Positions 9,225-19,307 of a DNA stretch of 37,209 nt are shown here, piece by piece. The notes beneath the pieces are model-generated. The model ran no database searches and had not been told where the DNA came from. It saw only the letters and a list, made by a program, of their open reading frames with translations. Within the stretch, counting starts at the first letter, position 1; each line of letters opens with the position of its first letter. This DNA is from Pseudomonadota bacterium (GTDB lineage: Bacteria; Desulfobacterota; Syntrophobacteria; Syntrophobacterales; Syntrophobacteraceae), in assembly GCA_023416335.1 (NCBI GenBank), contig JAEZHY010000118.1, positions 1 through 37,209 on the forward strand, read 5' to 3'. The translations under genes and the position numbers were made by a program.

Positions 9225-10645
9225 TCTTTGCCGGACAGCGTTTCCTGGTTCCGCCCTTCGGGCATTTTGCCTTGCAGGGCAGTTGAATAGAGGTCGCGCA
9301 ACTTTTCAAATTCCGCGGTCATGCCTTTGGGTATGGATTTCGTTCGGGGGAAATCCGTCGTCTCGAAGTTCACCGGTTTGCCGTTCTTCAGCAGGCGGAA
9401 ATCCAGATAGAATTTTCCTTTTACGCCAGCGCCGACTGAGCCGATCACTTCTCCCTGCGAGACGATGCTCTCGCGCTTGAGTCCGCGACTGTAGCCGGAG
9501 AGATTGCCGTAAACGCTTCTGAAGCCGCCGCGGTGCTTTATCTCGATCGAGATGATCCCTGCTTTGCTTTTCCTGACCGAGGAGACAACTCCGTCACCTA
9601 TTGCGCTCACAGGGGTACCCCTCGGGGCCGCGTAGTCTATCCCGAGACGGGGCCGGTAAATTTTCAGGACAGGCTTGATGTTCCTGTAAGTCGAAGGGGA
9701 CATCATTCGTCTGTAACTGATAGGGCTCTTCAGGAAGGAGCGCTCCAGGGACGCGCCCTTTCCGTCATAATATTCCCAGCCGTCCGGGGTTTGAAATCCA
9801 AAAGCCTGGACACTCTTTCCGGATGCGTTCATTTCAGCAGCCAGAATCAGGAACTGTCTTCCTTCCGTGCCCTCGATGGACTGTTCCTGAAAAAAGACGC
9901 TGAAAGTATCGCCGTCCTTCAGTTCGCTGGTCAAATCAAAATCGAAGGCAAAGATTTCTGCCAGATTTGATATGAGAGATGCCGGCACTCCCGCGGCAAT
10001 ACATGAATCGTAGAAGTTTTCGGAATACCTGCCGCGCACCGTTTTTGCCGGCTCCCTGGGTGCAGCGTCCTGAGACCTGCATTCCCATCCCGAAGCCGAC
10101 CGTCTGAGCGTGTATGAAGTCCCGTCCGAGGGCGAAAAGATCATCTTTACGGGTTGCCCGTCCGCACGGTTTACAAACAGGATCAGTTCGTCATCTTCTT
10201 TGATCCGGTCCAATGGAGCGGACTTGCACGCACTTCCCAAATCCCCGACATATTCCCCCGAAATACCGAGTGATTCGACTATTCCGGCAAGAGACTCTCC
10301 CGCCTGTGCGACATGATGCCTGATCTCAAATTTTTCGGAGTTCTCAGGCTTTGCAGCCGAAGGAGGCTGGGGCTGAGGTTGGGACTGTGGCTGTGGCAAC
10401 GGAGGATTTGCGACTTCCTGAGCTTTGGTCCCGTCGGGTTGCTGTTCCTGCTGGACAGCCACGGGAGCAGATACCCAGGGAAGATACAGTTTCTTGTAGG
10501 CCCCAAAAGCGAGCCCGCACAAGAGCAATAACAGAAAAATATGTCTGCCGCGAATACGGCGTTCCGAGGGCATATGATGCTCAGGCCTTCCCGGCACGCT
10601 TTTCACCATAAGTTTTTTCATTGGATCGGCGGACATGGCAGGCAC
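9221..10645 (-). CDS. Membrane-anchored LytM/M23 family protein with degenerate active site
   Basis: The protein has an N-terminal transmembrane anchor (about 34-49), a Pro/Gln-rich linker (81-98), an OapA/LysM-like region with QAGESL (114-119) and a C-terminal M23 (LytM) domain beginning at LGIDYAAPRGTPV (334-346). M23 enzymes cut peptidoglycan cross-links with a zinc held by H-x3-D and H-x-H. Here the His before LGxD is Arg333, the His of YGH is Asn381, and the H-x-H pair is Tyr413/Asp415; only Asp337 remains. It is therefore probably not a peptidase and more like EnvC/NlpD-type activators of amidases. The start is uncertain: GTG 10645, ATG 10636 and ATG 10621 are in frame, none with a strong ribosome site. 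It heads the operon with priA and the radical SAM gene. Confidence 0.85.
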   Translation of the reverse strand: MPAMSADPMKKLMVKSVPGRPEHHMPSERRIRGRHIFLLLLLCGLAFGAYKKLYLPWVSAPVAVQQEQQPDGTKAQEVANPPLPQPQSQPQPQPPSAAKPENSEKFEIRHHVAQAGESLAGIVESLGISGEYVGDLGSACKSAPLDRIKEDDELILFVNRADGQPVKMIFSPSDGTSYTLRRSASGWECRSQDAAPREPAKTVRGRYSENFYDSCIAAGVPASLISNLAEIFAFDFDLTSELKDGDTFSVFFQEQSIEGTEGRQFLILAAEMNASGKSVQAFGFQTPDGWEYYDGKGASLERSFLKSPISYRRMMSPSTYRNIKPVLKIYRPRLGIDYAAPRGTPVSAIGDGVVSSVRKSKAGIISIEIKHRGGFRSVYGNLSGYSRGLKRESIVSQGEVIGSVGAGVKGKFYLDFRLLKNGKPVNFETTDFPRTKSIPKGMTAEFEKLRDLYSTALQGKMPEGRNQETLSGKE

Positions 10646-10678
10646 TGGTCAAGGGTTAAGAAATAAGGATGACGTAAT

Positions 10679-10707
10679 CTTCTAACACAAGCCGAAAACG
10701 AGGTCAA
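10679..10707 (-). promoter_or_regulatory. Putative sigma-70 promoter of the LytM-priA-radical SAM operon
   Basis: On the minus strand TTGACC (10707-10702) and TAGAAG (10684-10679) are 17 bases apart. Transcription would start near 10672, leaving about 27 bases before the first possible start codon. It is divergent from the HU promoter at 10785. Confidence 0.4.
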
Positions 10708-10784
10708 AGCCATTCCATACAGCCCTGCAGGCGACCGCATGCGAATTTTTTTTCAATGGAGGCGCGTCCGCATGTGATTATTTC

Positions 10785-10812
10785 TTGCAGAGTTAAGACT
10801 CGTGCGTATAAT
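10785..10812 (+). promoter_or_regulatory. Sigma-70 promoter of the HU gene
   Basis: TTGCAG (10785-10790) is followed after 16 bases by a perfect TATAAT (10807-10812). The leader to the HU start is about 90 bases, consistent with a highly expressed gene. Confidence 0.6.
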
Positions 10813-10909
10813 TGCATCCCATAAAGGGAAGAACCCAACATCCCTGATCCCTGTGGTTAAATTTCACAACCCCTCACGTCTCACCAAGTCATAATGGAGG
10901 AGCTTTACT

Positions 10910-11182
10910 ATGACGAAAGCCGAATTAGTCTCTAAAATGGCTGAAAGCGCGGGAATCGCAAAATCGATTGCCGAAAAGGCTCTGAACAGTTTTATCTCTT
11001 CCGTTGCCGATGCACTTTCCGACAAGCAGAAGATCACCCTTGTCGGTTTCGGTACTTTCGATGTCGCCGAACGGGCACAGAGAGAAGGCCGGAATCCCCG
11101 AACGGGTGAACCCATCACCATTCCCTCCTCTAAAGCCGTCAGATTCAAGGCGGGCAACCGGCTCAAAGATGCTATCAAGTAA
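10910..11182 (+). CDS. HU-family DNA-binding protein
   Basis: HU is a small nucleoid protein that bends and compacts DNA. The 90-residue product shows the whole family pattern: MTKAELVSKMAE helices, the dimer core with LVGFGTFDV, the DNA-binding arm with GRNPRTGEPITIP, and a C-terminal FKAGNRLKDAI. The ATG is preceded by GGAGGAG at good spacing, and the promoter upstream has a perfect -10 box. The next gene begins 58 bases later without a terminator between, so readthrough into it is possible. It differs from the IHF-like protein at 15072 in length and arm sequence. Confidence 0.96.
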   Translation: MTKAELVSKMAESAGIAKSIAEKALNSFISSVADALSDKQKITLVGFGTFDVAERAQREGRNPRTGEPITIPSSKAVRFKAGNRLKDAIK

Positions 11183-11240
11183 TTACGATCATTTCCTGTT
11201 ACTCTTCTAATCTCCAAACATTACAGCTCGAATTCTTCCT

Positions 11241-11993
11241 ATGTCGCGCACCAAAGACCTTTGTCTCATAGATCCCAGGAGGGGCAGGACTGAAGCGCCA
11301 CTGCCCCCCCTGGCAATTCTGGTGTTCAGTCCCGAGGACCTGGGGACCTTTTCCTGCTGCTTTTCCGAAGCCCCTGTCAGGAGTCATCGACTCTACCTTT
11401 CGGAAATTCGAACTGGAAGCCGGCAAGGGACTCGGATCGCTCTGGCAGGCCCCATGCTTGGGGCGCCGCAGACGATACTGGTGCTCGAAAAGATGATCGC
11501 CCTCGGTGCGACGAAGTTCATCGCTGTGGGCTGGTGCGGTTCTCTGCAGAAAGACGTATGCATCGGCGACGTCGTGCTGCCGTCAACGGCAATCTGCGAA
11601 GAAGGCACCTCCGCGCATTATCCCGATGCACCTCCGCTCCCTTCCCCGCCTCTTCTTGAATCGCTCAGGTCTACTCTGTCCGACACGGGCCTGAAGCTGC
11701 ACGAGGGACCGGTCTGGACGACCGACGCCCCTTTCCGCGAGACTGTGGCGAAAGTCCAAAGATTTCAGGCCGACGGCGTTCTGTCCGTGGATATGGAGAC
11801 TTCCGCGCTTTTTACGGTATCCCGGTTCCGGGGCGTCGATATGGCCGTGGTCCTCGTGGTGTCCGATGATCTCTCGGGCCTCAAATGGGTGCACGGATTC
11901 AGGGACCCGGCCTTCAAAGAAGCCAGAACGAAGGTTGTCGAATCGACTTTGAACGCAATCTGCCTGGCCGCCCGCACCATCGCTCACGCTTGA
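11241..11993 (+). CDS. Nucleoside phosphorylase-family protein
   Basis: The 250-residue product belongs to the PNP/UDP phosphorylase superfamily, which cleaves the glycosidic bond of nucleosides in salvage or in methylthioadenosine/S-adenosylhomocysteine recycling. Visible motifs are the phosphate/ribose loop LAGPMLGAP (68-76), GWCGSLQKDVCIGDVVLP (97-114), the ribose-binding VDMETSALF (183-191, with E186) and the base-side acidic segment VVSDDLSG (206-213). Which nucleoside it uses cannot be decided by eye. The start at 11241 has no strong ribosome site. It lies downstream of HU in the same direction and 200 bases before ligA. Confidence 0.8.
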   Translation: MSRTKDLCLIDPRRGRTEAPLPPLAILVFSPEDLGTFSCCFSEAPVRSHRLYLSEIRTGSRQGTRIALAGPMLGAPQTILVLEKMIALGATKFIAVGWCGSLQKDVCIGDVVLPSTAICEEGTSAHYPDAPPLPSPPLLESLRSTLSDTGLKLHEGPVWTTDAPFRETVAKVQRFQADGVLSVDMETSALFTVSRFRGVDMAVVLVVSDDLSGLKWVHGFRDPAFKEARTKVVESTLNAICLAARTIAHA

Positions 11994-12119
11994 TTTTTTA
12001 TCCGCACCTGCATTACCCTATCCTTTTGAGATTACAATAAGTCATTATTTCATTTAACAATAATAGAGGGACCTGCTCGCTAAGGTTGTTCCCGCGGCTC
12101 TGCCGAGTTCCGCGGTTGA

Positions 12120-14216
<2,097 letters not shown>

Positions 14217-14355
14217 TACGAAATTGTAATCAGGATCCTTAGCTTCATGGAAGAGAAAGAGGCGTACGATTTTCGACTGGAATACTCCTGCAAGTCCTTC
14301 GATATTTTCGATGTATGGAAAACAGGTGAAGGACGCCGGCCAGGGGGGACACAAT

Positions 14356-14634
14356 ATGGAAAAGAAACGAGCACACGTCTGGATATCCGGAAAAGTACAC
14401 GGCGTATTCTTCCGGGCTTTCACCCGGGATACCGCCAAACTGGCCGGAGTTTCGGGATGGGTCAAGAACCTCCCGGACGGCAGGGTGGAAGCTGTTTTTG
14501 AGGGCGACGCCGAAGGAGTTCGAAAGATCGTAGAGTGGTGCAGCGAGGGCAGTCCGATGAGCCGCGTTGACAACGTTGAAGTTCGGGAAGAGCGTTACAG
14601 CGGGGAATTTAACGATTTCAGGATCACGTGGTGA
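14356..14634 (+). CDS. acyP: Acylphosphatase
   Basis: A 92-residue cytosolic enzyme that hydrolyses acyl phosphates such as acetyl phosphate or carbamoyl phosphate. It carries the family signature VSGKVHGVFFRAFT-like loop with the phosphate-binding Arg (GKVHGVFFR) and the second motif GWVKNLPDGRVEAVFEG with the catalytic Asn. The ATG at 14356 is preceded by AGGGGGG at suitable spacing and gives the standard length; the longer in-frame start at 14311 would add 15 unconserved residues. It is followed 9 bases later by a small membrane-protein gene, with which it is probably cotranscribed. Confidence 0.93.
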   Translation: MEKKRAHVWISGKVHGVFFRAFTRDTAKLAGVSGWVKNLPDGRVEAVFEGDAEGVRKIVEWCSEGSPMSRVDNVEVREERYSGEFNDFRITW

Positions 14635-14643
14635 GGAAACGAT

Positions 14644-14973
14644 ATGAAGGAGTTCATGCACAGCGTCTCTAATTTTTTCGTCACGAACGACTTCCCGACC
14701 CTGCTCGAGTACGTCAGGGGGATGGAATGGAATGTCATTCTCAGAAGCGTATATACCTGGATGATAGTCATCCCCGTGTTTGGCCTGCTGGTCTGGACAA
14801 AGAGCATCAAAACAATTGTCTCTGTCGTCTCTCTCGGGCTGTTCGTCGTCCTTCTCAAGACTTCGCTCGCGCCGGCCGGTGAGGCTATGCCCCTGCATGA
14901 TCTACTCATGTTTATGCTCGGGACCTTCGGACTCGCAGCCGTCAACCTGTATTTTATCTTTATCAGGCAATAA
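14644..14973 (+). CDS. Small three-helix membrane protein of unknown function
   Basis: I do not recognise the 109-residue product. After a polar N-terminus (about 35 residues) it has hydrophobic segments near 36-52 (ending LLVWT), 58-72 (VVSLGLFVVLL) and 88-107 (FMLGTFGLAAVNLYFIFI), so it should be an inner-membrane protein. GAGG lies 8 bases upstream of the ATG. It starts 9 bases after the acylphosphatase stop and is followed by a hairpin, so it ends the transcription unit. Confidence 0.75.
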   Translation: MKEFMHSVSNFFVTNDFPTLLEYVRGMEWNVILRSVYTWMIVIPVFGLLVWTKSIKTIVSVVSLGLFVVLLKTSLAPAGEAMPLHDLLMFMLGTFGLAAVNLYFIFIRQ

Positions 14974-14990
14974 TTGAGCGACGTACACAA

Positions 14991-15026
14991 AAGGCGCCGT
15001 CTCCATATGCATGGAAACGGCGCCTT
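14991..15026. terminator. Bidirectional hairpin terminator between converging genes
   Basis: AAGGCGCCGT (14991-15000) pairs with ACGGCGCCTT (15017-15026), and an inner TCCAT/ATGGA stem extends the structure around a short loop. On the minus strand the stem is followed by TTTT, which fits a Rho-independent terminator for the ihfB-like gene. On the plus strand the T-run is weak. Confidence 0.7.
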
Positions 15027-15071
15027 GTCCGTGTATCTTTGAGCCTTTTACGAGGCAGGATTGAAGTCCAC

Positions 15072-15380
15072 TTACCTGGTCTTCAACGGAGTTCCGATCC
15101 CTTCCGTGCCATTGACTCTTTCCTTCAGTTCTTTCCCCACCTTGAAGAAAGGCAACTTCTTTGACGAGACCTCGATGAGTTCACCGGTTTTGGGGTTTCT
15201 TCCTTTATAGCCTTCGTAATCCTTTACCTTGAAGCTTCCGAATCCTCGGATTTCGAGCCTGTCCGAACGGATCAGGGCCTGTTCCATGCTCTGGAAGGTA
15301 ACGTTGACCGCAGTTTCTGCAGCCTTCAACGTAATTCCCTCAGCTTTGGCCAACGTTTCAATCAATTCACTCTTAGTCAT
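15072..15380 (-). CDS. ihfB: IHF beta-like HU-family DNA-binding protein
   Basis: A 102-residue DNA-bending protein of the HU/IHF family. It reads MTKSELIETLA, then RLEIRGFGSFKV, GRNPKTGELIEV and PFFKVGKELKERVN, which is closer to IHF-beta than to HU. The last 12 residues (after ERVN) are a non-conserved tail. AAGGAG lies 7 bases before the ATG. It begins 23 bases after serS stops, so the two form a unit, and it ends at the shared hairpin. The subunit name is by similarity; whether it pairs with a separate alpha subunit is unknown. Confidence 0.85.
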   Translation of the reverse strand: MTKSELIETLAKAEGITLKAAETAVNVTFQSMEQALIRSDRLEIRGFGSFKVKDYEGYKGRNPKTGELIEVSSKKLPFFKVGKELKERVNGTEGIGTPLKTR

Positions 15381-15403
15381 GTCGGAACTCCTTGAGAATC
15401 AAA

Positions 15404-16684
15404 TCAATGAACCCTTTCAATCACTTTCATATTTCTCATATATGGGCGCAAAACCTCTGGGATAATGACCGTGCCGTCCTCCTGCTGGTAATTCTCCAGG
15501 ATGGCTACAAGAGTCCGCCCGATGGCCAATCCCGAACCGTTGAGTGTATGCACCAGATCAGTCTTGCTTTTGCCTTTTCGACGAAAACGGAGATTTGCGC
15601 GCCGAGCCTGAAAATCCTCAAAGTTGCTGCAGGACGAAATTTCCCGGTATGTTTCCTGTCCGGGAAGCCAAACTTCTATATCGTAAGTCTTTGCCGACGA
15701 GAAGCCCATATCCCCCGTGCAAAGGACGATGACACGATAATGTATCCCAAGTTCGCGCAGAATGGTTTCCGCGTTATTGAGAAGACTTTCGAGTTCCGAG
15801 TATGAATCCTCGGGTCTGGTCAGCTTCACAAGTTCAACCTTGTTGAACTGGTGCTGGCGGATCAGGCCTCGCGTGTCTTTCCCGTGTGAACCCGCTTCCG
15901 AACGGAAGCAGGGAGTAAAGGCCGCATAGTATTTCGGTAAATCGGCTTCGTCGAGAATTTCATTTGAATGAATATTGGTAACCGGGACTTCAGCGGTAGG
16001 AATCAGCCAGTAATCCCAGTTTTCAAGCTTAAAAAGATCGTCTTTGAATTTCGGAAGCTGCCCCGTGCCCTGCATGCTCGTGCTGTTGACCATAAAAGGC
16101 GGAAGCACCTCCGTATAGCCGTGCCGCGAAGTATGGACGTCGAGCATAAACGCGATCAAGGCGCGCTCCAGGGCTGCAGCCGCCCCCCAGTAAAGAGTGA
16201 AACGGGCGCCCGTTATCTTTGCTCCTCTCTCGAAATCGAGAATCCCGAGATTTTCTCCGATTTCCCAATGCGGTTTGGGAGTAAAGTCAAATTTGGGCTT
16301 TTCGCCCCACTTCGAAACTTCCGGATTATCTTCCTCGCCCTTCCCGACCGGGACAGATTCATGAGGGACATTGGGAATTACAAGAAGGAAATCCCTGAAT
16401 TTCTCCTCGACCTCCGCAAGTTCCTGATCGAGCACTTTGATATCCTGGGATACCTGTTTCATTTCCTCGATGAGGGCCGAAGAATCCTTCTTTTCTCTTT
16501 TCAGACCTGATATCGCCTCGGATGCCACGTTCCGGCGATGCTTCTTCTCCTCGACTTCGACAAGAATACGCCGTCGTCGTTCGTCCAACTGAAGCAGTGG
16601 TTCAAGATCCAAATCAGAATTGCGGTTTCGCAGCATCTGACGCACGAGTTCAATATTCTCTCGGACAAACTTCACATCCAGCAT
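15404..16684 (-). CDS. serS: Seryl-tRNA synthetase
   Basis: This class II synthetase charges tRNA-Ser and, in bacteria that use selenocysteine, tRNA-Sec. The 426 residues are typical. The N-terminal coiled-coil arm that holds the tRNA long variable loop spans about 30-100. Motif 2 is [20 protein letters not shown] (260-279), and motif 3 is [17 protein letters not shown] near the C-terminus (about 387-403). The start at 16684 gives the conserved [10 protein letters not shown] beginning. It is transcribed with the downstream ihfB-like gene. Confidence 0.97.
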   Translation of the reverse strand: MLDVKFVRENIELVRQMLRNRNSDLDLEPLLQLDERRRRILVEVEEKKHRRNVASEAISGLKREKKDSSALIEEMKQVSQDIKVLDQELAEVEEKFRDFLLVIPNVPHESVPVGKGEEDNPEVSKWGEKPKFDFTPKPHWEIGENLGILDFERGAKITGARFTLYWGAAAALERALIAFMLDVHTSRHGYTEVLPPFMVNSTSMQGTGQLPKFKDDLFKLENWDYWLIPTAEVPVTNIHSNEILDEADLPKYYAAFTPCFRSEAGSHGKDTRGLIRQHQFNKVELVKLTRPEDSYSELESLLNNAETILRELGIHYRVIVLCTGDMGFSSAKTYDIEVWLPGQETYREISSCSNFEDFQARRANLRFRRKGKSKTDLVHTLNGSGLAIGRTLVAILENYQQEDGTVIIPEVLRPYMRNMKVIERVH

Positions 16685-16744
16685 AATGCAACTTCACTCC
16701 GACCGGTTTGTTTTCGTACTCTTTTCAGGATCTTGGACAAAAAC

Positions 16745-16774
16745 CCTTTACCCCGAAACCCTGGTGTTTGTCAA
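16745..16774 (-). promoter_or_regulatory. Possible serS promoter
   Basis: On the minus strand a perfect TTGACA (16774-16769) is followed after 18 bases by TAAAGG (16750-16745), a weak -10. It would leave a leader of about 54 bases before serS. Confidence 0.35.
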
Positions 16775-16835
16775 TTCTTTTTGTTTCTTCAACAAGTTGG
16801 GTTCAAAAGGAAAAAGAGTCTAAAAGTAAGCGGAA

Positions 16836-17597
16836 CTAGTCGAACTTTGAACTGATCACATCCACACTATAGTTGCTGAGCGAGTTGATCTCCGGCAAAT
16901 TGTGGAAAACGAGCATGAAAGGCACCTTGCTTGCGGGAGGGATTCGCACATTCTTCAGATTCTTGCCTTCCCGGTTCATCATTCTATCCTGGATTTCGGA
17001 CAGCTTGAGATTGGAAATCTCCTTCCGGGTCAATCCATTTCCCAGGTAACATCGCTGGATCTGCGCCACCACATCGTTTTGGCCGAAAAGCTTGCCTTCA
17101 ACCAGCACAAAACTGACGGGTTTGCTCGACTCATTCAGGACTTCCCCTTCAATGACGAGGAGTTGTCCGGCATAGACATTCTCCAGGTAATATGCCTGCA
17201 TACTGTCCATGATGGTCACCGTGGGCTGTGTCGGCTCCTTCGGGGCGTTTTTCACAGCCGAGGTCAAAATCGAACTGCTCAGACCAAAATAGATCGTAAT
17301 TATTATAATCAGCAATGCAGCGACACCGGCGAAAAGATACCTGCCTTTGCCGCGGCTTTTTACCGTCTTTTCCGGAGTTTCCGCCCTCCCGATCTGCTGC
17401 GGAGCGGTACCTGGTATGAAACCGCTTTCTTCCTCAGACAGTTCGATGTGAATGAGTTCCTCTTCATCCGGACGTTCAACCAGGAACACGTTCTTGCATC
17501 GAGAACATCTTACTTTGTTACTGGGCTTGTTAAGTTTTTCCGAATCGAGGCGAAATCGTGCTCCGCATGATTCGCAAGTAATAACGATCAGAGACAT
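16836..17597 (-). CDS. Zinc-ribbon, single-TM protein with DUF3426 domain
   Basis: The 253-residue protein starts with an MJ0042-type zinc ribbon (C8/C11 and C31/C34). An acidic stretch follows, then a single transmembrane helix (about 87-107) and a C-terminal DUF3426-like domain of about 140 residues outside the membrane, with the family-style phrase LLVIEGEVLNESSKPVSFV. The topology suggests a cytoplasmic metal-binding head joined to a periplasmic beta domain. The role is unknown. It begins 44 bases after hpt, in the same direction, and is likely cotranscribed. Confidence 0.85.
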   Translation of the reverse strand: MSLIVITCESCGARFRLDSEKLNKPSNKVRCSRCKNVFLVERPDEEELIHIELSEEESGFIPGTAPQQIGRAETPEKTVKSRGKGRYLFAGVAALLIIIITIYFGLSSSILTSAVKNAPKEPTQPTVTIMDSMQAYYLENVYAGQLLVIEGEVLNESSKPVSFVLVEGKLFGQNDVVAQIQRCYLGNGLTRKEISNLKLSEIQDRMMNREGKNLKNVRIPPASKVPFMLVFHNLPEINSLSNYSVDVISSKFD

Positions 17598-17641
17598 TTA
17601 CAATTCCCTTCCGAGAAAACCGATGGATGCAAAAACGGTTC

Positions 17642-18178
17642 CTAAAGGCAGGTCTTTTCGAATATTACCTCGTAAATACCGGGCAGATGCCTGTATTCCT
17701 CAGAAAAGTCAAGACCGTATCCGACAAGAAAACCGCTGTCCAGACTTATTCCTGTATAATCGACAAAAACTTCGGTTTCCCGCCGCTCCTGTTTATCGAT
17801 AAGCGCACAAACCTTCACGGACTCTGGACCGAGTTTTTCAAGGTATTCGAGAAACCATTTGAGAGTGATCCCGGTGTCCACAATATCCTCCACCACGAGG
17901 ATATGCTCGCCGGCAACGGGCAACTCGAGATCTTTCGTAATTCGAACGGAACCGCTGGTCTCGCTCTTGTCCCCATAGCTGGCAAGTCTGACGAAATCGA
18001 GCTTGACCGGAACCGAAAGTCGCCTGGCCAGATCGGCCATGAAAATGAAGGCTCCCTTCAGAATGCCTATCAGGATGAGGCGTTTACCCGCGTAATCTCT
18101 GTTAATACGCTCAGCCAAGGCATTCAGGCACTCTTCAATCCGTTCAGAGGAGATGCGCTCGACCAATTGATGCTTCAT
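17642..18178 (-). CDS. hpt: Hypoxanthine phosphoribosyltransferase
   Basis: This enzyme salvages hypoxanthine (and usually guanine) by adding ribose 5-phosphate from PRPP. The 178-residue product shows the PRPP-binding signature VVEDIVDTGITL (95-106), the GILKGAFIFMADL segment (38-50) and the flexible-loop SYGD (67-70). GGAG lies about 5 bases before the ATG at 18178. A good promoter (18232-18260) stands 50 bases upstream. The zinc-ribbon gene follows. Confidence 0.95.
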   Translation of the reverse strand: MKHQLVERISSERIEECLNALAERINRDYAGKRLILIGILKGAFIFMADLARRLSVPVKLDFVRLASYGDKSETSGSVRITKDLELPVAGEHILVVEDIVDTGITLKWFLEYLEKLGPESVKVCALIDKQERRETEVFVDYTGISLDSGFLVGYGLDFSEEYRHLPGIYEVIFEKTCL

Positions 18179-18231
18179 AAAAGCTCCGTCAAATTACCAG
18201 ACTGCTGGTCAACAAAACGATAATTTGCCAC

Positions 18232-18260
18232 ATTGTACTGAAAACAATACGGAATTTCAA
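18232..18260 (-). promoter_or_regulatory. Sigma-70 promoter of hpt
   Basis: On the minus strand TTGAAA (18260-18255) and TACAAT (18237-18232) are exactly 17 bases apart, each close to consensus. Transcription should begin near 18225, giving a 47-base leader. Confidence 0.6.
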
Positions 18261-18610
18261 TTCGATTCCGCCCCGGGTCGCGAAAACGCGAGGAGCGGGG
18301 TAGCTCGTCACACAAATACCGCGGTCTCCACGGACCTCCACGCAAAACAGAGGCGAACTGGTCTTTCGACATGCCAAGAAAAAGCCGACATATCAGAATA
18401 TCGTCTTCGAAATCTTCCTCAAGCAAGCCATTCACATCCTCCCGTACGTAAGATCATTTCTTTGGGAAGCTTTGAGTCGATCGATCACTCGGCAAGCCGT
18501 CCCGTCTTTCCACTCGACCGCAAGCGCGCTCAGGCCTCGTGCAATGTCCTCAAATTTCTATGCGATGACTTCCACCACTGCCCCGCATTTTGCGACCAAG
18601 TTCCCCAACC

Positions 18611-18738
18611 CGTCATCCCGGCAGTGCTTTTGAGCCGGGATCCAGAGTTTATAAGGCAGTGAATTCACGACCAATCTGCCCTAAAGCCTGGATCCCGGTG
18701 TGAAATTGTCCTGATCGAATAGAAGGGCCGGAATGACG
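18611..18738. repeat. REPIN-like palindromic element
   Basis: Two paired arms form a nested inverted repeat. CGTCATCCCGG (18611) pairs with CCGGAATGACG (18728-18738), with one mismatch. CCGGGATCCAG (about 18635-18645) pairs perfectly with CTGGATCCCGG (18688-18698). The phrase CGTCATCCCGGC...CCGGGATCCAG is a common intergenic REP-type sequence in several proteobacteria. Confidence 0.65.
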
Positions 18739-18793
18739 TAAATCGTGGCCCATAAGCCATTCGAGGCTATCGCGGCAGTTTGAGCAACAGCCC

Positions 18794-18832
18794 CGGACCT
18801 TGGGAACCAGCGGCGTATTTCCTTAAAGCAAC
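18794..18832 (+). repeat. 39-base dispersed repeat, copy 1
   Basis: These 39 bases (beginning CGGACCTTGGGAACCAGCGG and ending CCTTAAAGCAAC) are identical to the minus strand of 37090-37128. The edge CCTTAA...AAC also resembles the right end of the IS4 element at 1399. Confidence 0.75.
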
Positions 18833-19019
18833 GACACTCGGACTCATCGAGCCCACCCTACGCCGCTCATCGTTCACACTATGAAAGTTTCCTAAGCGCG
18901 GAACCGCACCATTCCAGCGCCCCAACCGAATCCGATTTTCCTTTTCCTTTTCGGCCAATATGTTATTCTCGCTGGATAAAATACTAATTTATCATTATCG
19001 AATTCTATTGGAGGAAGAA

Positions 19020-19238
19020 ATGCGGGAAAAGGTCGAACAGGCATTAAGCAAGATTAGACCGATGCTCGAACGCGACGGCGGGAGCGTGGAATTGATAGAC
19101 GTTGAAGGTTCCATTGTGAAGGTCCGTCTGACCGGCGCCTGCCATGGCTGCCCAATGAGCCAGATGACCCTGAAATCCGGGATAGAGAGAATCATTAAGC
19201 AGGAAGTTCCCGAGGTTACGGAAGTCGTTTCAGTCTAG
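19020..19238 (+). CDS. NifU C-terminal domain protein (Fe-S scaffold)
   Basis: A 72-residue stand-alone NifU-like domain, which holds or delivers a 4Fe-4S cluster to target proteins. It contains the conserved CHGCP motif in GACHGCPMSQMTLKSGIE and the usual ERDGGSVELIDVEG beginning. The ATG at 19020 is chosen because TTGGAGG lies 6 bases upstream and the product then matches the standard domain. The longer in-frame start at 18960 would add 20 residues without similarity. It converges with rlmH. Confidence 0.93.
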   Translation: MREKVEQALSKIRPMLERDGGSVELIDVEGSIVKVRLTGACHGCPMSQMTLKSGIERIIKQEVPEVTEVVSV

Positions 19239-19307
19239 CTCTTGACCGGGGTGGTCGGATTTCCTCGTGGCCATCTCGGGTCTTATTTCCTCAGAGTTGC
19301 GCGTATT

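Larger units (their letters stand above)
18261..19019. other. Long repeat-rich intergenic region
   Basis: No gene is supported over this 760-base stretch between the divergent hpt and NifU-domain genes. Weak open frames occur, but one of them contains the hpt promoter and none has recognisable domains. The region holds the palindromic element at 18611-18738 and a copy of a dispersed repeat at 18794-18832. It is a likely landing site for small mobile elements. Confidence 0.5.

Noticed and set aside
18175..18435. Leftward open frame of 86 codons that overlaps the hpt start by four bases
   Set aside because: It contains the near-consensus hpt promoter, has only a GTG with poorly spaced ribosome site, and shows no recognisable domain.
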